Part shown: one piece after another, positions 18,342-27,820 of the stretch
How the letters are laid out: each line of letters starts with the position of its first letter
How positions within the stretch are numbered: the first letter of the stretch is position 1
NCBI RefSeq assembly: GCF_019317285.1
Contig: NZ_CP079218.1
Span: 5,642,001 to 5,706,000, forward strand
Direction of reading: 5' to 3'
DNA from: Pedobacter sp. D749
GTDB lineage: Bacteria > Bacteroidota > Bacteroidia > Sphingobacteriales > Sphingobacteriaceae
Length of the DNA stretch: 64,000 nucleotides
Notes under the pieces: model-generated
What the model was told of the DNA's origin: nothing
Seen by the model: only the letters and a program-made list of their open reading frames with translations
Database searches by the model: none
Program-made: the position numbers and the translations under genes

Positions 18342-18935
18342 ATAAATATTACCGCTTGTTGTAGGCTATATCATATTTGTAATTCCATTCGAATTTGTTC
18401 ACGTTGAGCTTGTCAAAAACGCCTTTCTAGATATTTAAACAGATCCTTCGACAGGCTACCATTGACGTTGCTTTACAAATTACTATTAATCAACACTTTA
18501 ATTACTTTAGTGTTTCCGCCCAGCTAGGCCATAGCACGATATCCCCGTTCTACTTAAATCCGGCCTAACAAATTTTTCGGGCTGCTCTGTCCAAGCCACC
18601 CTACTAGCTTCGAAAGAAAAATTTTCAGCCGGCAGTTTTTGTTTCTTTTTGATGCCAAAAAGAAAGAGCCCTTCGGCGGCGGCGAGCCGAGGCAAGACCG
18701 CGCCCTGGGAAAAGAAAAGACAATTATATGTCACTCATATTGATTTTAAACAATTAATTAACCCTCAGGATGACAATTCTATATTTATGATACAGTCTCT
18801 TGAGCACTACGGATTTATAATCAATTTATAAATATTTAATAGCCCCACCGATTCTGAACTTATCCAGCGCTGATAGTTTATTATAGCACTATTGTTCTCA
18901 TAATTTAGATATTTGCAGCTGCTAACAATTAACTG
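18342..18935. repeat. Gene-free gap with repeat debris
   Basis: No convincing gene is present. A loose inverted pair occurs near 18402-18412 (GAGCTTGTCAA) and 18447-18457 (CTTCGACAGGC). The stretch 18635-18715 is GC-rich and Pro/Ala-coding in several frames, with CTTCGGCGGCGG. I recognise this as a type of dispersed extragenic repeat in Pedobacter-like genomes, but the window holds no second copy. The last 100 bp before the SulP gene are AT-rich and presumably carry its promoter. Confidence 0.35.
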
Positions 18936-20471
18936 ATGAAACCTTACCTGCAACTATTCGATTTTTCAAAGAAAATAAATTACAGAACTGAAATTCTTGC
19001 AGGTTTAACGGTAGCCATGACAATGATTCCCGAATCTTTATCGTTTGCTATACTTGCGGGTTTCCCTCCTTTAACCGGTTTGTATGCTGCTTTTATTATG
19101 GGCTTGGTTACTGCAGTTTTGGGCGGCAGGCCAGGCTTGGTTTCCGGTGGGGCAGGTGCAACGGTAATTGTACTTATTTCTTTAATGAAAAGCCAGGGCA
19201 TAGAATATGTTTTTGCGGCGGTGGCTTTAGCAGGGCTAATTCAAATTGTGGTTGGTTTGTTTAAACTTGGGAAATTTGTCAGGTTGGTTCCACAGCCCGT
19301 AATGTTCGGTTTTGTTAACGGTTTAGCGGTTATTATATTCATGTCGCAGTTAGAACAGTTCAAAACCCTTGTTAATGGTAAGGTAGAATGGTTGAGTGGT
19401 ATGCCTTTATATATCATGTTGGCTTTGGTATTATTCACTGTTGGCATAGTGGTTATCCTCCCAAAAATAACCAAAGCCATTCCATCCTCACTGGTAGCCA
19501 TTATTGTGGTTTTTCTCGTTGTTTTATGTTTTGGGATTGATACCAAACTGGTTAAAGATATTGCATCAGTAAATGGTGGCTTTCCTCCCTTTCATATTCC
19601 GAAAGTACCGCTGAATCTGGATATGCTCAAGATCATTTTCCCTTATTCACTTATTATGGCTGGTGTGGGCTTAACAGAAGGCCTGCTTACGTTGAACCTG
19701 GTTGATGAAATTACAGAAACCAAAGGCAATGGAAACAGGGAGAGTATTGCACAAGGAATCGCGAATATTACAAATGGCTTTTTTACCGGGATGGGCGGTT
19801 GCCCGATGATTGCACAAACGTTGGTTAACCTTTCGGCAGGAGCGAGGGCAAGGTTATCGGGTATTATTGCGGCATTAACCATACTCGTTATCATTTTGGT
19901 AGGTGCTCCGGTAATCGATCGTGTACCTATGGCCGCGCTGGTTGGTGTAATGATGATGGTAGCGATTGGCACTTTTGAATGGATGAGCTTTAAAGTGATT
20001 AATAAAATGCCTGTGCAGGATATTCTCATCGGGATTCTGGTGGCTGTAATTACCATTTGGCTGCATAACCTGGCACTTGCCGTATTAATAGGAGTAATTA
20101 TTTCGGCACTTGTTTTCGCCTGGGAAAGTTCTAAACGGATACGTGCCAGCAAATATATTGATGCTGATGGTATAAAAACCTATGAAATATTCGGTCCCTT
20201 GTTTTTTGGATCAATTGCCCATTTTAATGAGCTGTTTGATGTAGTACACGATCCGCAGCATATTATTATTGATTTTAAGCATAGCCGCGTTTTTGATATG
20301 TCGGGCATTGATGCGCTGAATAAACTAACTGAACGCTACCGTTCGGTTGATAAAAAACTCCAATTAAAACATCTGAGTAACGACTGTAAACGCCTGCTGA
20401 AAAATGCTGATCAGATTATTGCAGTAAATATTATAGAAGATCCTACTTATCGGGTAGCCACTGAACAATAA
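18936..20471 (+). CDS. SulP-family inorganic anion transporter with STAS domain
   Basis: The 511-residue protein begins with YLQLFDFSKKINYRTEILAGLTVAMTMIPESLSFAILAGFPPLTGLYAAF, the typical SulP/SLC26 opening with the substrate-site Pro-Glu region. Ten or more membrane segments run to about residue 400. A C-terminal STAS domain follows (DGIKTYEIFGPLFFGSI, HIIIDFKHSRVFDMSGIDAL). The family transports sulfate, bicarbonate or other anions in the inner membrane; the substrate cannot be decided from sequence. It is monocistronic by position, with gaps of about 500-600 bp on both sides. Confidence 0.92.
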   Translation: MKPYLQLFDFSKKINYRTEILAGLTVAMTMIPESLSFAILAGFPPLTGLYAAFIMGLVTAVLGGRPGLVSGGAGATVIVLISLMKSQGIEYVFAAVALAGLIQIVVGLFKLGKFVRLVPQPVMFGFVNGLAVIIFMSQLEQFKTLVNGKVEWLSGMPLYIMLALVLFTVGIVVILPKITKAIPSSLVAIIVVFLVVLCFGIDTKLVKDIASVNGGFPPFHIPKVPLNLDMLKIIFPYSLIMAGVGLTEGLLTLNLVDEITETKGNGNRESIAQGIANITNGFFTGMGGCPMIAQTLVNLSAGARARLSGIIAALTILVIILVGAPVIDRVPMAALVGVMMMVAIGTFEWMSFKVINKMPVQDILIGILVAVITIWLHNLALAVLIGVIISALVFAWESSKRIRASKYIDADGIKTYEIFGPLFFGSIAHFNELFDVVHDPQHIIIDFKHSRVFDMSGIDALNKLTERYRSVDKKLQLKHLSNDCKRLLKNADQIIAVNIIEDPTYRVATEQ

Positions 20472-20612
20472 ATTAGGTTAAGCTTTTGTTTAAGGTATAC
20501 CACCATTTTAACCATACTCACTGCAGAATATAATAAGGGGTAATTACTGTGCACAGACCAAAACTATTGCTGGTAGTTTAATGGTAACGCTTTGTCCATA
20601 ATCAAATTTTTT

Positions 20613-20628
20613 ACTAAAACGTTTAAGT
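20613..20628. promoter_or_regulatory. Upstream LacI-type operator candidate
   Basis: ACTAAAACGTTTAAGT is a 16-bp dyad with a single mismatched pair around a central CG and an AAACGTTT core. Its centre is 210 bp from that of the promoter operator at 20825-20836, about 20 helical turns at 10.5 bp per turn. The two sites could therefore lie on the same DNA face and be bridged by a tetramer. Confidence 0.45.
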
Positions 20629-20820
20629 GTTTTAAGAAATTGTAACCTAAAATTGTTCGGATTATTGTTGAAAAATATCCTTATATGCTGTTTTATAGGA
20701 TGTTAATTTTTTAAATTATTTTGATAATATTTACTTTTTACTTGTCTGGCTGACAGTTATTTTAGTATAATTAAATATTATTGTGCTATTTAATAAAAAT
20801 TTCATAAAAATGACAATTTA

Positions 20821-20852
20821 TTGTTAAAACGTTTTAGTATATTATATATTTG
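20821..20852 (+). promoter_or_regulatory. Promoter of the double SusCD locus
   Basis: TTG (20821-20823) and TATATTTG (20845-20852) are separated by 21 bp. This is an exact fit to the Bacteroidota TTG / TAnnTTTG pattern. Transcription should start near 20858, giving a leader of about 140 nt before the first susC gene. The leader contains the short ORF at 20875-20952. Confidence 0.6.
20825..20836. promoter_or_regulatory. LacI-type operator inside the promoter spacer
   Basis: TAAAACGTTTTA is a perfect 12-bp palindrome with the central CG typical of LacI-family sites. It lies entirely between the -33 and -7 boxes, a position expected for repression by steric block. The related site at 39215-39234 precedes the DUF4965 gene. 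Confidence 0.5.
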
Positions 20853-20874
20853 AGTTAACCAAATACTAAATTTT

Positions 20875-20952
20875 ATGAGAATCCCTAACTATTACTACCA
20901 GAATTCCTGTCTTTTTAACCTAGGACATATCTTGCCGTTTCCGAAAAAATAA
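20875..20952 (+). CDS. 25-codon leader ORF upstream of the first susC
   Basis: An ATG at 20875, about 17 nt after the predicted transcription start, opens a 25-codon frame that ends TAA at 20950-20952, 43 nt before susC. The peptide begins MRIPNYYYQN and ends LPFPKK. It has one Cys and no signal peptide. It fits no family I know. It could be a translated leader that couples translation to expression of the operon, or chance. Nothing but position supports translation. Confidence 0.3.
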   Translation: MRIPNYYYQNSCLFNLGHILPFPKK

Positions 20953-20995
20953 GTTTTAGAAATCATTTTTTTACCAATTAAAAGATCCATTAACT

Positions 20996-23900
20996 ATGCG
21001 ATACTTATGGGCGTGCCTTGTTTTTTTTGCCGCGTTTACGTTAAACGTTTTACCGGTTTTTTCGGTAGGTAGAAAACTTCATAAAGGCCTAACGATTAAT
21101 TATTTGATCCTTCAGGATACGACGAAAATTAAGATCGTGTCGGCTAAAGATTCTTTGCGAAAAGATAGTCTTGAACAGATCAGGAAAAAAACACTTTACA
21201 ACAAATTGGCTGGTGGTGTACAAAAAGACACCAGAGATTTATCGCTCTTCCCTGCTATTTCATTGCAGCAAAATTTAAAGGGCAATTTTGCTGGTCTTTA
21301 TGTTCAGGAACCCTCAGGCGAACCAGGTTCTATTCAGAACATGTTTATTAGAGGAGCTGCAATGCCGCTATTATCTAAAAAGGATTTGTACGATGCTCAG
21401 CCTCTGGTAGTTCTCGATGGAATCCCCTTGGTGCGGGAGCATCCTTTTGCTTTTGACATACAACAATTCGATTTTAATAGAATCGGTCCTGCAACTAATT
21501 TATTGTCCGGTATTGATATGAATAATATTGCATCGGTAGAGGTACTTAAAGATTTAGGTTCCACTTCTGTTTACGGACCAAGGGGTGTTAATGGGGTAAT
21601 TGTTTTAACCTCAAAAACAGCAGTGGGTAAATACCGCGCTATATCTTTCAACTCGTATATAGGTATGGTACAAAAACCATTTGTAAATACCATCAATGGT
21701 AAATATGAGAATGAGTTCAGGCAGCGCTTTTATGATGTATATACCACAAATGGCAGGTATTCTGATGATGAAGAGTATCCGGTATATTTAAGCGATTCGC
21801 TAAATAATGTGTACAGTGGAAAATCAGACTGGACAGATTTATACTATAAAAATGCGCTGGTATATGGCATTAATTTCTCACTTGCCGGCGGTACGGATAG
21901 GGCTAATTTTAGGTTTGCATTGGGCAATACCAAAAGTGAAGGTGTAGCAGATCAAACGGGTATCGACCGGTATAGCGCCACTTTCAATATCAATATGAAA
22001 CCAACCAAATGGTTGTTGTTTTCGACTATGATTAATGCGAACCGTTTAAACCGCGATAGAAATAAAACCTTGCGTGACCGCTTTGCACAACTTAATTATT
22101 TTCCTGATTTAAGTGCGCCTCTACCACCAAATAAAGATTTCTATGGTTCATACCTGCAAGAATATAAGAAAGGTTTTGATGATAATAAAACAAACTCTAT
22201 TCAGGGCTATGCCAAATTAGAAGGGATTTTTGGCCGGTTTAAGGTGGTTTCATCTTTTAATGCCGATTACAGTGAGGGCTATAGAGATGTTTTTTATGCC
22301 AGAACGCTTTTGCAGGGAAACAGTTATGCATCCAATTATTATGGCTTTAGCCAAAGATTAATGATGGATAACAAGGTAACTTACGATTTAAACCTGAATA
22401 AGATTCACGATTTTCATTTTGCCTTAGGGCAATCCATGCAATGGGATATTTATAAATATAGTAACGCCTACGCTTATAAAGGTGTTAATGATTATATTAA
22501 AATCAATCTGCTGGATTCTAAACCTAAAAATGACGATGGTACGGATAATGGAGGTTATTTAACACCAGTTGCCTTTCCAAGAGAATTGACTTACCGGTTT
22601 TTAGATAAAACAGAAGATAACTTATTGTCTTTTTATGGAAAAGCCGATTACTCATTTAGCGATAAATACTTCTTATCAGCCATATTACGTTTAGATGGCT
22701 CTTCAAACGCACAACCAACAAGCCGTTGGTTTTATTCGCCAACTATTTCTGCCGCCTGGAATATCAAAAACGAGTTTTTGAAAGATAACAGCTCGGTTGA
22801 TGATTTAGTATTGCGTGCAAGTGTTGGTAGAATGGGGCGCACCTTTAGTTACGATAATTATACACAGGGACCACAATATACCGCTTCAGTTGGTTATACC
22901 GGTAATTTAACGGTGCCCGGATATAATGCATTTGGTGTTTTAACACGCCCTTATCAATTTGGCTGGGTAGGTTATGGTGTGCCATGGTCGTATTCAGATC
23001 AACTTAATGTTGGTGCTGATGTGGCGATGTTGAAAAACCGTCTTCACGTTTCTGTTGACCTTTACAGCAAAACCGATAAAAACCAATTAATTGGGATCCC
23101 TGCTTATGCCGAATATGGTTATAAACAATCTATCGAAAGCGGAATGTCTGTTAACAACATGGGTATCGATTTTACAGTAAGTGCTCAGATCATCGCAAAA
23201 AGTAAGTTCTCATGGAATTCGGCCTTAAACTTCAATCACAACAATAACGAATTGAAAGCATTGCCAAGAGGATTGGATCAGTTGGTAGTAGGGAACAGAT
23301 TTTTAAAAGTTGGCCAGCCGGTAGATCAATATTGGTTATTGGAAAATAATGGCATTTATACTTCAGATGCTGATGTGCCAGCGGTTAACGGGCAAAAATT
23401 AAAATATAAGGGAATTGTTTTAAAAGCCGGCGATCCACGTTGGAAAGACCAAAACGGAGATAATACCATTGATGATAACGATAAAGTATTAAAAGGCCAT
23501 TCATTACCAACCCTTGCAGGTGGTTTCGATAACAATTTTAGATATGGCAACTGGAGTTTAGGTACAAGTTTCTATTTTAATTTAGGAAGAAAACTGATCA
23601 ACCAGGAGATGGCTAATCATTTTGATTTTGTTAACCGCGAAGGCAATACCGATATCAGTTCTGTTAAAGAAATTACCTTCTGGGAGAAACGTGGCGATTA
23701 CACAAAATATCCACTTTACAATCCATGGAGTACAGTAATCCCATACCGCGCAGATCAGGATCTTTTTTTAGAGAATGCTTCATTCTTAAAATTAAGACAG
23801 GTTTCATTAGGTTACGAACTGGGTAATTTACTCAACAAGAGGAACATCAAAATCAACAAATTCTTCGTATACGGTGCAGTGAGTAATATTTTCACCATCA

Positions 23901-24010
23901 CGCCTTACACCGGTCAGGATCCAGAACTGGTGAGCTACGATGGCGTTGATACAGGTTATGGCCAACCCATTCCGAGAATATATACCCTGGGTGTTAAAAT
24001 GGAGCTATAA
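20996..24010 (+). CDS. SusC/RagA TonB-dependent transporter, first of two in the locus
   Basis: The protein is 1004 residues. The signal peptide is followed by about 60 charged residues (SAKDSLRKDSLEQIRKKT) instead of the usual carboxypeptidase-regulatory-like domain. The plug follows (LQQNLKGNFAGLYVQEPSGEPGS, LVVLDGIPL, VEVLKDLGSTSVYGPRGVNGVI) and then the barrel (LSGGTDRANF-like strands, SAAWNIKNEF, GQDPELVSYDG, final TLGVKMEL). It is a full-length but short-headed SusC. The SusD partner gene begins 2 nt later. With its SusD it should import a ligand captured by the lipoproteins encoded downstream. Confidence 0.93.
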   Translation: MRYLWACLVFFAAFTLNVLPVFSVGRKLHKGLTINYLILQDTTKIKIVSAKDSLRKDSLEQIRKKTLYNKLAGGVQKDTRDLSLFPAISLQQNLKGNFAGLYVQEPSGEPGSIQNMFIRGAAMPLLSKKDLYDAQPLVVLDGIPLVREHPFAFDIQQFDFNRIGPATNLLSGIDMNNIASVEVLKDLGSTSVYGPRGVNGVIVLTSKTAVGKYRAISFNSYIGMVQKPFVNTINGKYENEFRQRFYDVYTTNGRYSDDEEYPVYLSDSLNNVYSGKSDWTDLYYKNALVYGINFSLAGGTDRANFRFALGNTKSEGVADQTGIDRYSATFNINMKPTKWLLFSTMINANRLNRDRNKTLRDRFAQLNYFPDLSAPLPPNKDFYGSYLQEYKKGFDDNKTNSIQGYAKLEGIFGRFKVVSSFNADYSEGYRDVFYARTLLQGNSYASNYYGFSQRLMMDNKVTYDLNLNKIHDFHFALGQSMQWDIYKYSNAYAYKGVNDYIKINLLDSKPKNDDGTDNGGYLTPVAFPRELTYRFLDKTEDNLLSFYGKADYSFSDKYFLSAILRLDGSSNAQPTSRWFYSPTISAAWNIKNEFLKDNSSVDDLVLRASVGRMGRTFSYDNYTQGPQYTASVGYTGNLTVPGYNAFGVLTRPYQFGWVGYGVPWSYSDQLNVGADVAMLKNRLHVSVDLYSKTDKNQLIGIPAYAEYGYKQSIESGMSVNNMGIDFTVSAQIIAKSKFSWNSALNFNHNNNELKALPRGLDQLVVGNRFLKVGQPVDQYWLLENNGIYTSDADVPAVNGQKLKYKGIVLKAGDPRWKDQNGDNTIDDNDKVLKGHSLPTLAGGFDNNFRYGNWSLGTSFYFNLGRKLINQEMANHFDFVNREGNTDISSVKEITFWEKRGDYTKYPLYNPWSTVIPYRADQDLFLENASFLKLRQVSLGYELGNLLNKRNIKINKFFVYGAVSNIFTITPYTGQDPELVSYDGVDTGYGQPIPRIYTLGVKMEL

Positions 24011-24011
24011 G

Positions 24012-25550
24012 ATGAAAACAAGAACTAATAAAACATCAAGTAAGATGAAAAATATATTATACACACTTCTGGTTTCTATAATTGTCTTTTCGAGTTGTAA
24101 TAAAGCTTTAGAAACCGATTCCACCAGGGTTGTAGGCGAAAAAAATGCCTGGAATACAGTAGAGGATGCCCGATCGGGAATTTTGGGGGTTTATGCTTTA
24201 ACACGGGCTGCTTTATCAGATAACAACGGTCACTGGATTTATGGTGATGTTAGAACAGGAGAGTTTTTAAGTCCAAAAAGACAGGATTTAAAGGCTGTAA
24301 TCGGCAATAATTTAAATGCATCATATCCCGTAATGGAGGCGTTATCTGATTGGACAAGGTTTTATGCCATTGTAAACGGCGCCAATGTTTTCTTAGAAAA
24401 TATCGGGCATGTAAAAGAAACAGATAAACGATACACGGGCAATAACATGACCGTGGATATTGCGCAAGCCAGGTTTTTAAGGGCTTTTGCCTATTTCTAT
24501 ATGGTGAGAATCTGGGGCGATGTACCATTTATTACCTCATCAGACGAAGGTAAATTTACCAATAAACCCCGCGAAAGCCAGGCCAGGATTTTAGCATGGG
24601 CTGAACAGGAAATGCTAAAAGCAGCAGCTGATCTGCCATTTATTTATAGCGGTGGCGATGTGCAGCAGCCAACTGATTATTATAATGAAACTTCAGGCAG
24701 ATGGGGTGGTGCTTTGGCTACAAAAGTTACGGTATATGCGGTTTTAGCTCATTTGGCAGCCTGGAATGGCGATTATACCAGCGTTTCTAAATATGCTAAA
24801 TTTGTTGAAGATAATTATGGCAGAAGTGCCGGCAGTTTTACGGGAAGCGCTGATTTATCGAACTCCAATGGGTTCTTCTACAATAAAAACACCAGGCAGA
24901 TGTTTGGTTTTAACTCCGATTATGGCCACGTGGATGGTTCATCTACCGGGCATATTGAAGAGTTAACTTTAGCTGAACCGGTTATGACCAAGTCAGTTCC
25001 GGATATTTATCTTCCGAAAGATTCGATTCTGAAATATTTCAATGTTGCCAAAGATCAAAGGTTTGCCGTTGATACATTAGGTCAGGCAAAATATGATGGA
25101 AGATATTTTACGAACATAAACGGTAAGTATCCCATTTTCAGCAAAATCAAAGTGATTCAGGGCGGAGGAACAGATCCGAACTTCAGGTATTTTACCAGTG
25201 CTTTGGTTTTTACCCGCTTAGAAGATATCGTGTTATTAAGAGCAGAAGCGCTGTCTGTCTTGGGCGACCAACAGGGAGCTTTAAATGAACTGCTTTCTGT
25301 GATGGGTAGAAGGTATGATGACGGGCTTTCTATAAACATAGACGACGTCATAAAATTAATCTTCGAAGAGCGCCACCGCGAATTGTTGGGTGAAGGCTCA
25401 AGATGGTATGATTTGATCCGTTACAACAAGATCAAACAGAACGACGCCAAATTTATGAATCTCATCAATTCTGGTGGAATTTACTGGCCTATATCAAGAA
25501 AACTCCTTTCCCAAAATAGTTTATTAACTCAAAATGCTTACTGGCGCTAA
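24012..25550 (+). CDS. SusD/RagB-family lipoprotein, partner of the first SusC
   Basis: Starts are possible at 24012 (MKTRTNKTSS) and 24045 (MKNILYTLL). The latter gives a compact lipoprotein signal ending IVFSSC. SusD features include ARFLRAFAYFYMVRIWGDVPFIT, where the RAFAYFYM-like helix is a hallmark. Near the C-terminus are LIFEERHRELLGEGSRWYDLIRYNK and the terminal YWPISRKLLSQN. The protein should cap the barrel of the adjacent SusC. The stop codon shares one base with the next ATG (TAATG). Confidence 0.93.
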   Translation: MKTRTNKTSSKMKNILYTLLVSIIVFSSCNKALETDSTRVVGEKNAWNTVEDARSGILGVYALTRAALSDNNGHWIYGDVRTGEFLSPKRQDLKAVIGNNLNASYPVMEALSDWTRFYAIVNGANVFLENIGHVKETDKRYTGNNMTVDIAQARFLRAFAYFYMVRIWGDVPFITSSDEGKFTNKPRESQARILAWAEQEMLKAAADLPFIYSGGDVQQPTDYYNETSGRWGGALATKVTVYAVLAHLAAWNGDYTSVSKYAKFVEDNYGRSAGSFTGSADLSNSNGFFYNKNTRQMFGFNSDYGHVDGSSTGHIEELTLAEPVMTKSVPDIYLPKDSILKYFNVAKDQRFAVDTLGQAKYDGRYFTNINGKYPIFSKIKVIQGGGTDPNFRYFTSALVFTRLEDIVLLRAEALSVLGDQQGALNELLSVMGRRYDDGLSINIDDVIKLIFEERHRELLGEGSRWYDLIRYNKIKQNDAKFMNLINSGGIYWPISRKLLSQNSLLTQNAYWR

Positions 25551-26671
25551 TGATAACGGATATGAAAAATTCAATAAAATATATGGGTGCGCTGGCAATC
25601 TTATCATTGCTTACGCTCATCAATTCGGCCTGCAAAAAGAATGGAGGATTTTACGATGCGCCAGATCAGAATGTAACCTTTGCCGGCAATACTTACGATT
25701 ATTTGAAAAGCAAACCAGGGGTTTTCGATTCGCTTATTGTAGCGATTGACAGGATGGGTTTGAAAAAAACATTAACCGATAGTAATGTTACGTTATTTGC
25801 AGTCAGCAATCCAAGTTTCCAACTGGCTTTACGGAATCTAAATACGTTAAGGAAACTATCTGATAAAGACCCGCTTTTTTTGGCCAATATTGATGCCATT
25901 CAGTTAGATACGATGACTTCGTACTACATCATCAGAGGTAAGAAAACAACCGATTCATTAAAACTTCAGGATGGCTTAGACTTGAAAAGTGTACATATTG
26001 GTTATCCGATGCATGCGAGTGTAACCAAAATATCGGCTTCTGGCCAGGTTGGTGCCGGACCGGAGGTTATTAATTTTGATAATACCAAAAAAAGCAAATT
26101 CGTTCGCAACTGGGCGACCAGTACAACCTCATCAAATAACATTAAAACCAAAAATGGAATCGTACATGTAATCAGTGCCGATCATGTATTTGGCTTTAAT
26201 GAATTCGTTACCCGATTAACTTTTGTACCACCACCGCCAAACCTTTACCTGGAAATTGGTGGGATATTTTCATCAAACCGCGAAAATGGCGGAGGTATAA
26301 CCAGTGGGGAAAATTCGAGAAAAGTAATTGATGGTGATGACCATACCAAATTCCTGGCCGACTTACAAGGCGAACTATGGATGAGGTTTGAACTTAAAAC
26401 ACCTGCTGTTTCATCTGTATATACCTTAACATCTGCAAATGATGCCAACGAAAGAGATCCTAAAGCATGGACTTATGAAGGCTCTATGGATGGTTCAACC
26501 TGGGTAGAATTGGATAGAAGATCTAACTTCTTCTTTGAAGAAAGATATCAGCAAAAAGTATTTAGGTGTACCAATACGGTTGCCTACAAATTTTACCGCA
26601 TTGTGATTACCGAACTCAGAAACAGTGGCACATTCCAGTTGGCTGAGTTTACCATAAACAAAACGAAATAA
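25550..26671 (+). CDS. Lipoprotein with fasciclin-like and F5/8 type C-like (discoidin) domains
   Basis: The product is about 373 residues. Starts at 25550 (overlapping the SusD stop) or 25562 are possible. The lipoprotein signal ends LINSAC. Residues of about 45-215 resemble a fasciclin (FAS1) domain: YDYLKSKPGVFDSLIVAIDRMGLKKTL, NVTLFAVSNPSF, and KNGIVHVISADHVF. Residues of about 230-370 resemble a galactose-binding/discoidin domain: KVIDGDDHTKFLADL, YTLTSANDANERDPKAWTYEGSMDGSTW and YKFYRIVI. The same C-terminal module occurs in the lipoprotein at 38129-38962. Both domains suggest binding at the cell surface, to glycan or protein; no enzyme motif is seen. Confidence 0.75.
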   Translation: MITDMKNSIKYMGALAILSLLTLINSACKKNGGFYDAPDQNVTFAGNTYDYLKSKPGVFDSLIVAIDRMGLKKTLTDSNVTLFAVSNPSFQLALRNLNTLRKLSDKDPLFLANIDAIQLDTMTSYYIIRGKKTTDSLKLQDGLDLKSVHIGYPMHASVTKISASGQVGAGPEVINFDNTKKSKFVRNWATSTTSSNNIKTKNGIVHVISADHVFGFNEFVTRLTFVPPPPNLYLEIGGIFSSNRENGGGITSGENSRKVIDGDDHTKFLADLQGELWMRFELKTPAVSSVYTLTSANDANERDPKAWTYEGSMDGSTWVELDRRSNFFFEERYQQKVFRCTNTVAYKFYRIVITELRNSGTFQLAEFTINKTK

Positions 26672-26707
26672 GTAATGCAAAATAGAAACATTAAAATAAA
26701 TAGCCCG

Positions 26708-27799
26708 ATGAAATCGATCATATATAAATATTTTGCGCTCCTTTTACTTGCTTTAACCGTTTGCAGTAGCTGTAAAAAGATTTTCGATTTACCCGATGAG
26801 AAAGATTATATCAGCAATAATGTGAATTTTAGCAATAAAATTCTGGAGCCAATAATCGGAAGAACCAATCTTATCGGTGGCTTTAACAGCGATAACTCAA
26901 CCAACCCCATTACGTTCGAAATTGTAAACGTCAGGTTTGGGGATGGAAAGCCGGTGAGCGATCTTTTTACAACGGCACCAACATACGTATGGACAGCCCC
27001 TTACACCGGTTTGGAAAAAAGCCTGGCTGAAATTGAGGCAAAAAGGAAAATTGAAGCACATCCGATATTCGAAATACGTTCATCAGGCGAATTCATCTTA
27101 TGGCCATCAGCTACCAACCAGATATTGAAACCCCGTCCGACGGATAGTACCAACTTTTCTCAGGATACACGCTTTTTTGATGTAAAGGTTAAAAATACCG
27201 GTGGCGAGCGCCTGATCAGGGATTTTCAGATCAGACCTTTTAGAGAGCGCCCTTACGAGCCATCGAATGATTTTAATGCTTATACAGGTTTGCCTGCCCC
27301 TGATCCAAAATTTCCGTTAGACAAAAATCTGAGAGATTATATCCGTCCTTATCTGAATAATGTTATCGGGGCTACTTCTAATTTAAACTTAGTGAGCAAC
27401 AATGATAAAAAGGATGCAATTGTTTACATCCGTCCGCTAACATCAGGAGGTAATGGCCATTCGTTACGCATTGTGGTTTTGGGTAAAGATTCTTTACCGA
27501 TCGATCCTAAGTTTTTCAATGAAACGGTTTGGGATAAAATGATCCATGGTTTCAATATACAAAAAACCGATCAATATGTTCAGTATGATGTTGCTTATCC
27601 GATACCATTGGTAGAAATCCCTACATCTTATGCTAGAGGCGGATCGAGGGCAAAAGCAGAGCTGAGTTACTCCCGGATTGGTTTTGGGGGTACACGTACA
27701 GTGGCCAATTTCGGTGTCGATTTCGCTATTTATAAGGCTGGCGACTGGGAAATCGTCTTTTATTTCAAAAATGAGAACCCAAAATTTGCTAACGAATAG
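26708..27799 (+). CDS. DUF5007-like surface lipoprotein
   Basis: I prefer the ATG at 26708 (MKSIIYKYFALLLLALTVCSSC) because it gives a normal lipoprotein signal; the frame opens at 26675. The mature part begins KKIFDLPDEKDYISNNVNFSNKILEPIIGRTNLIGGF and contains several beta-strand-like stretches, among them FDVKVKNTGGERLIRDFQIRPFRERPYEP. Its position between SusD/FAS1 genes and its composition match proteins annotated DUF5007 in similar loci; this assignment is from memory. No catalytic motif is visible. A role as an accessory surface binding or scaffold protein is likely. Confidence 0.6.
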   Translation: MKSIIYKYFALLLLALTVCSSCKKIFDLPDEKDYISNNVNFSNKILEPIIGRTNLIGGFNSDNSTNPITFEIVNVRFGDGKPVSDLFTTAPTYVWTAPYTGLEKSLAEIEAKRKIEAHPIFEIRSSGEFILWPSATNQILKPRPTDSTNFSQDTRFFDVKVKNTGGERLIRDFQIRPFRERPYEPSNDFNAYTGLPAPDPKFPLDKNLRDYIRPYLNNVIGATSNLNLVSNNDKKDAIVYIRPLTSGGNGHSLRIVVLGKDSLPIDPKFFNETVWDKMIHGFNIQKTDQYVQYDVAYPIPLVEIPTSYARGGSRAKAELSYSRIGFGGTRTVANFGVDFAIYKAGDWEIVFYFKNENPKFANE

Positions 27800-27820
27800 T
27801 TGATCAATAAAGTTAATATT

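Noticed and set aside
18649..18831. 60-codon frame (MMPKRKSPSAAASRGK...)
   Set aside because: It comes from GC-rich repeat-like DNA and continues into low-complexity AT-rich sequence; no protein-like pattern.
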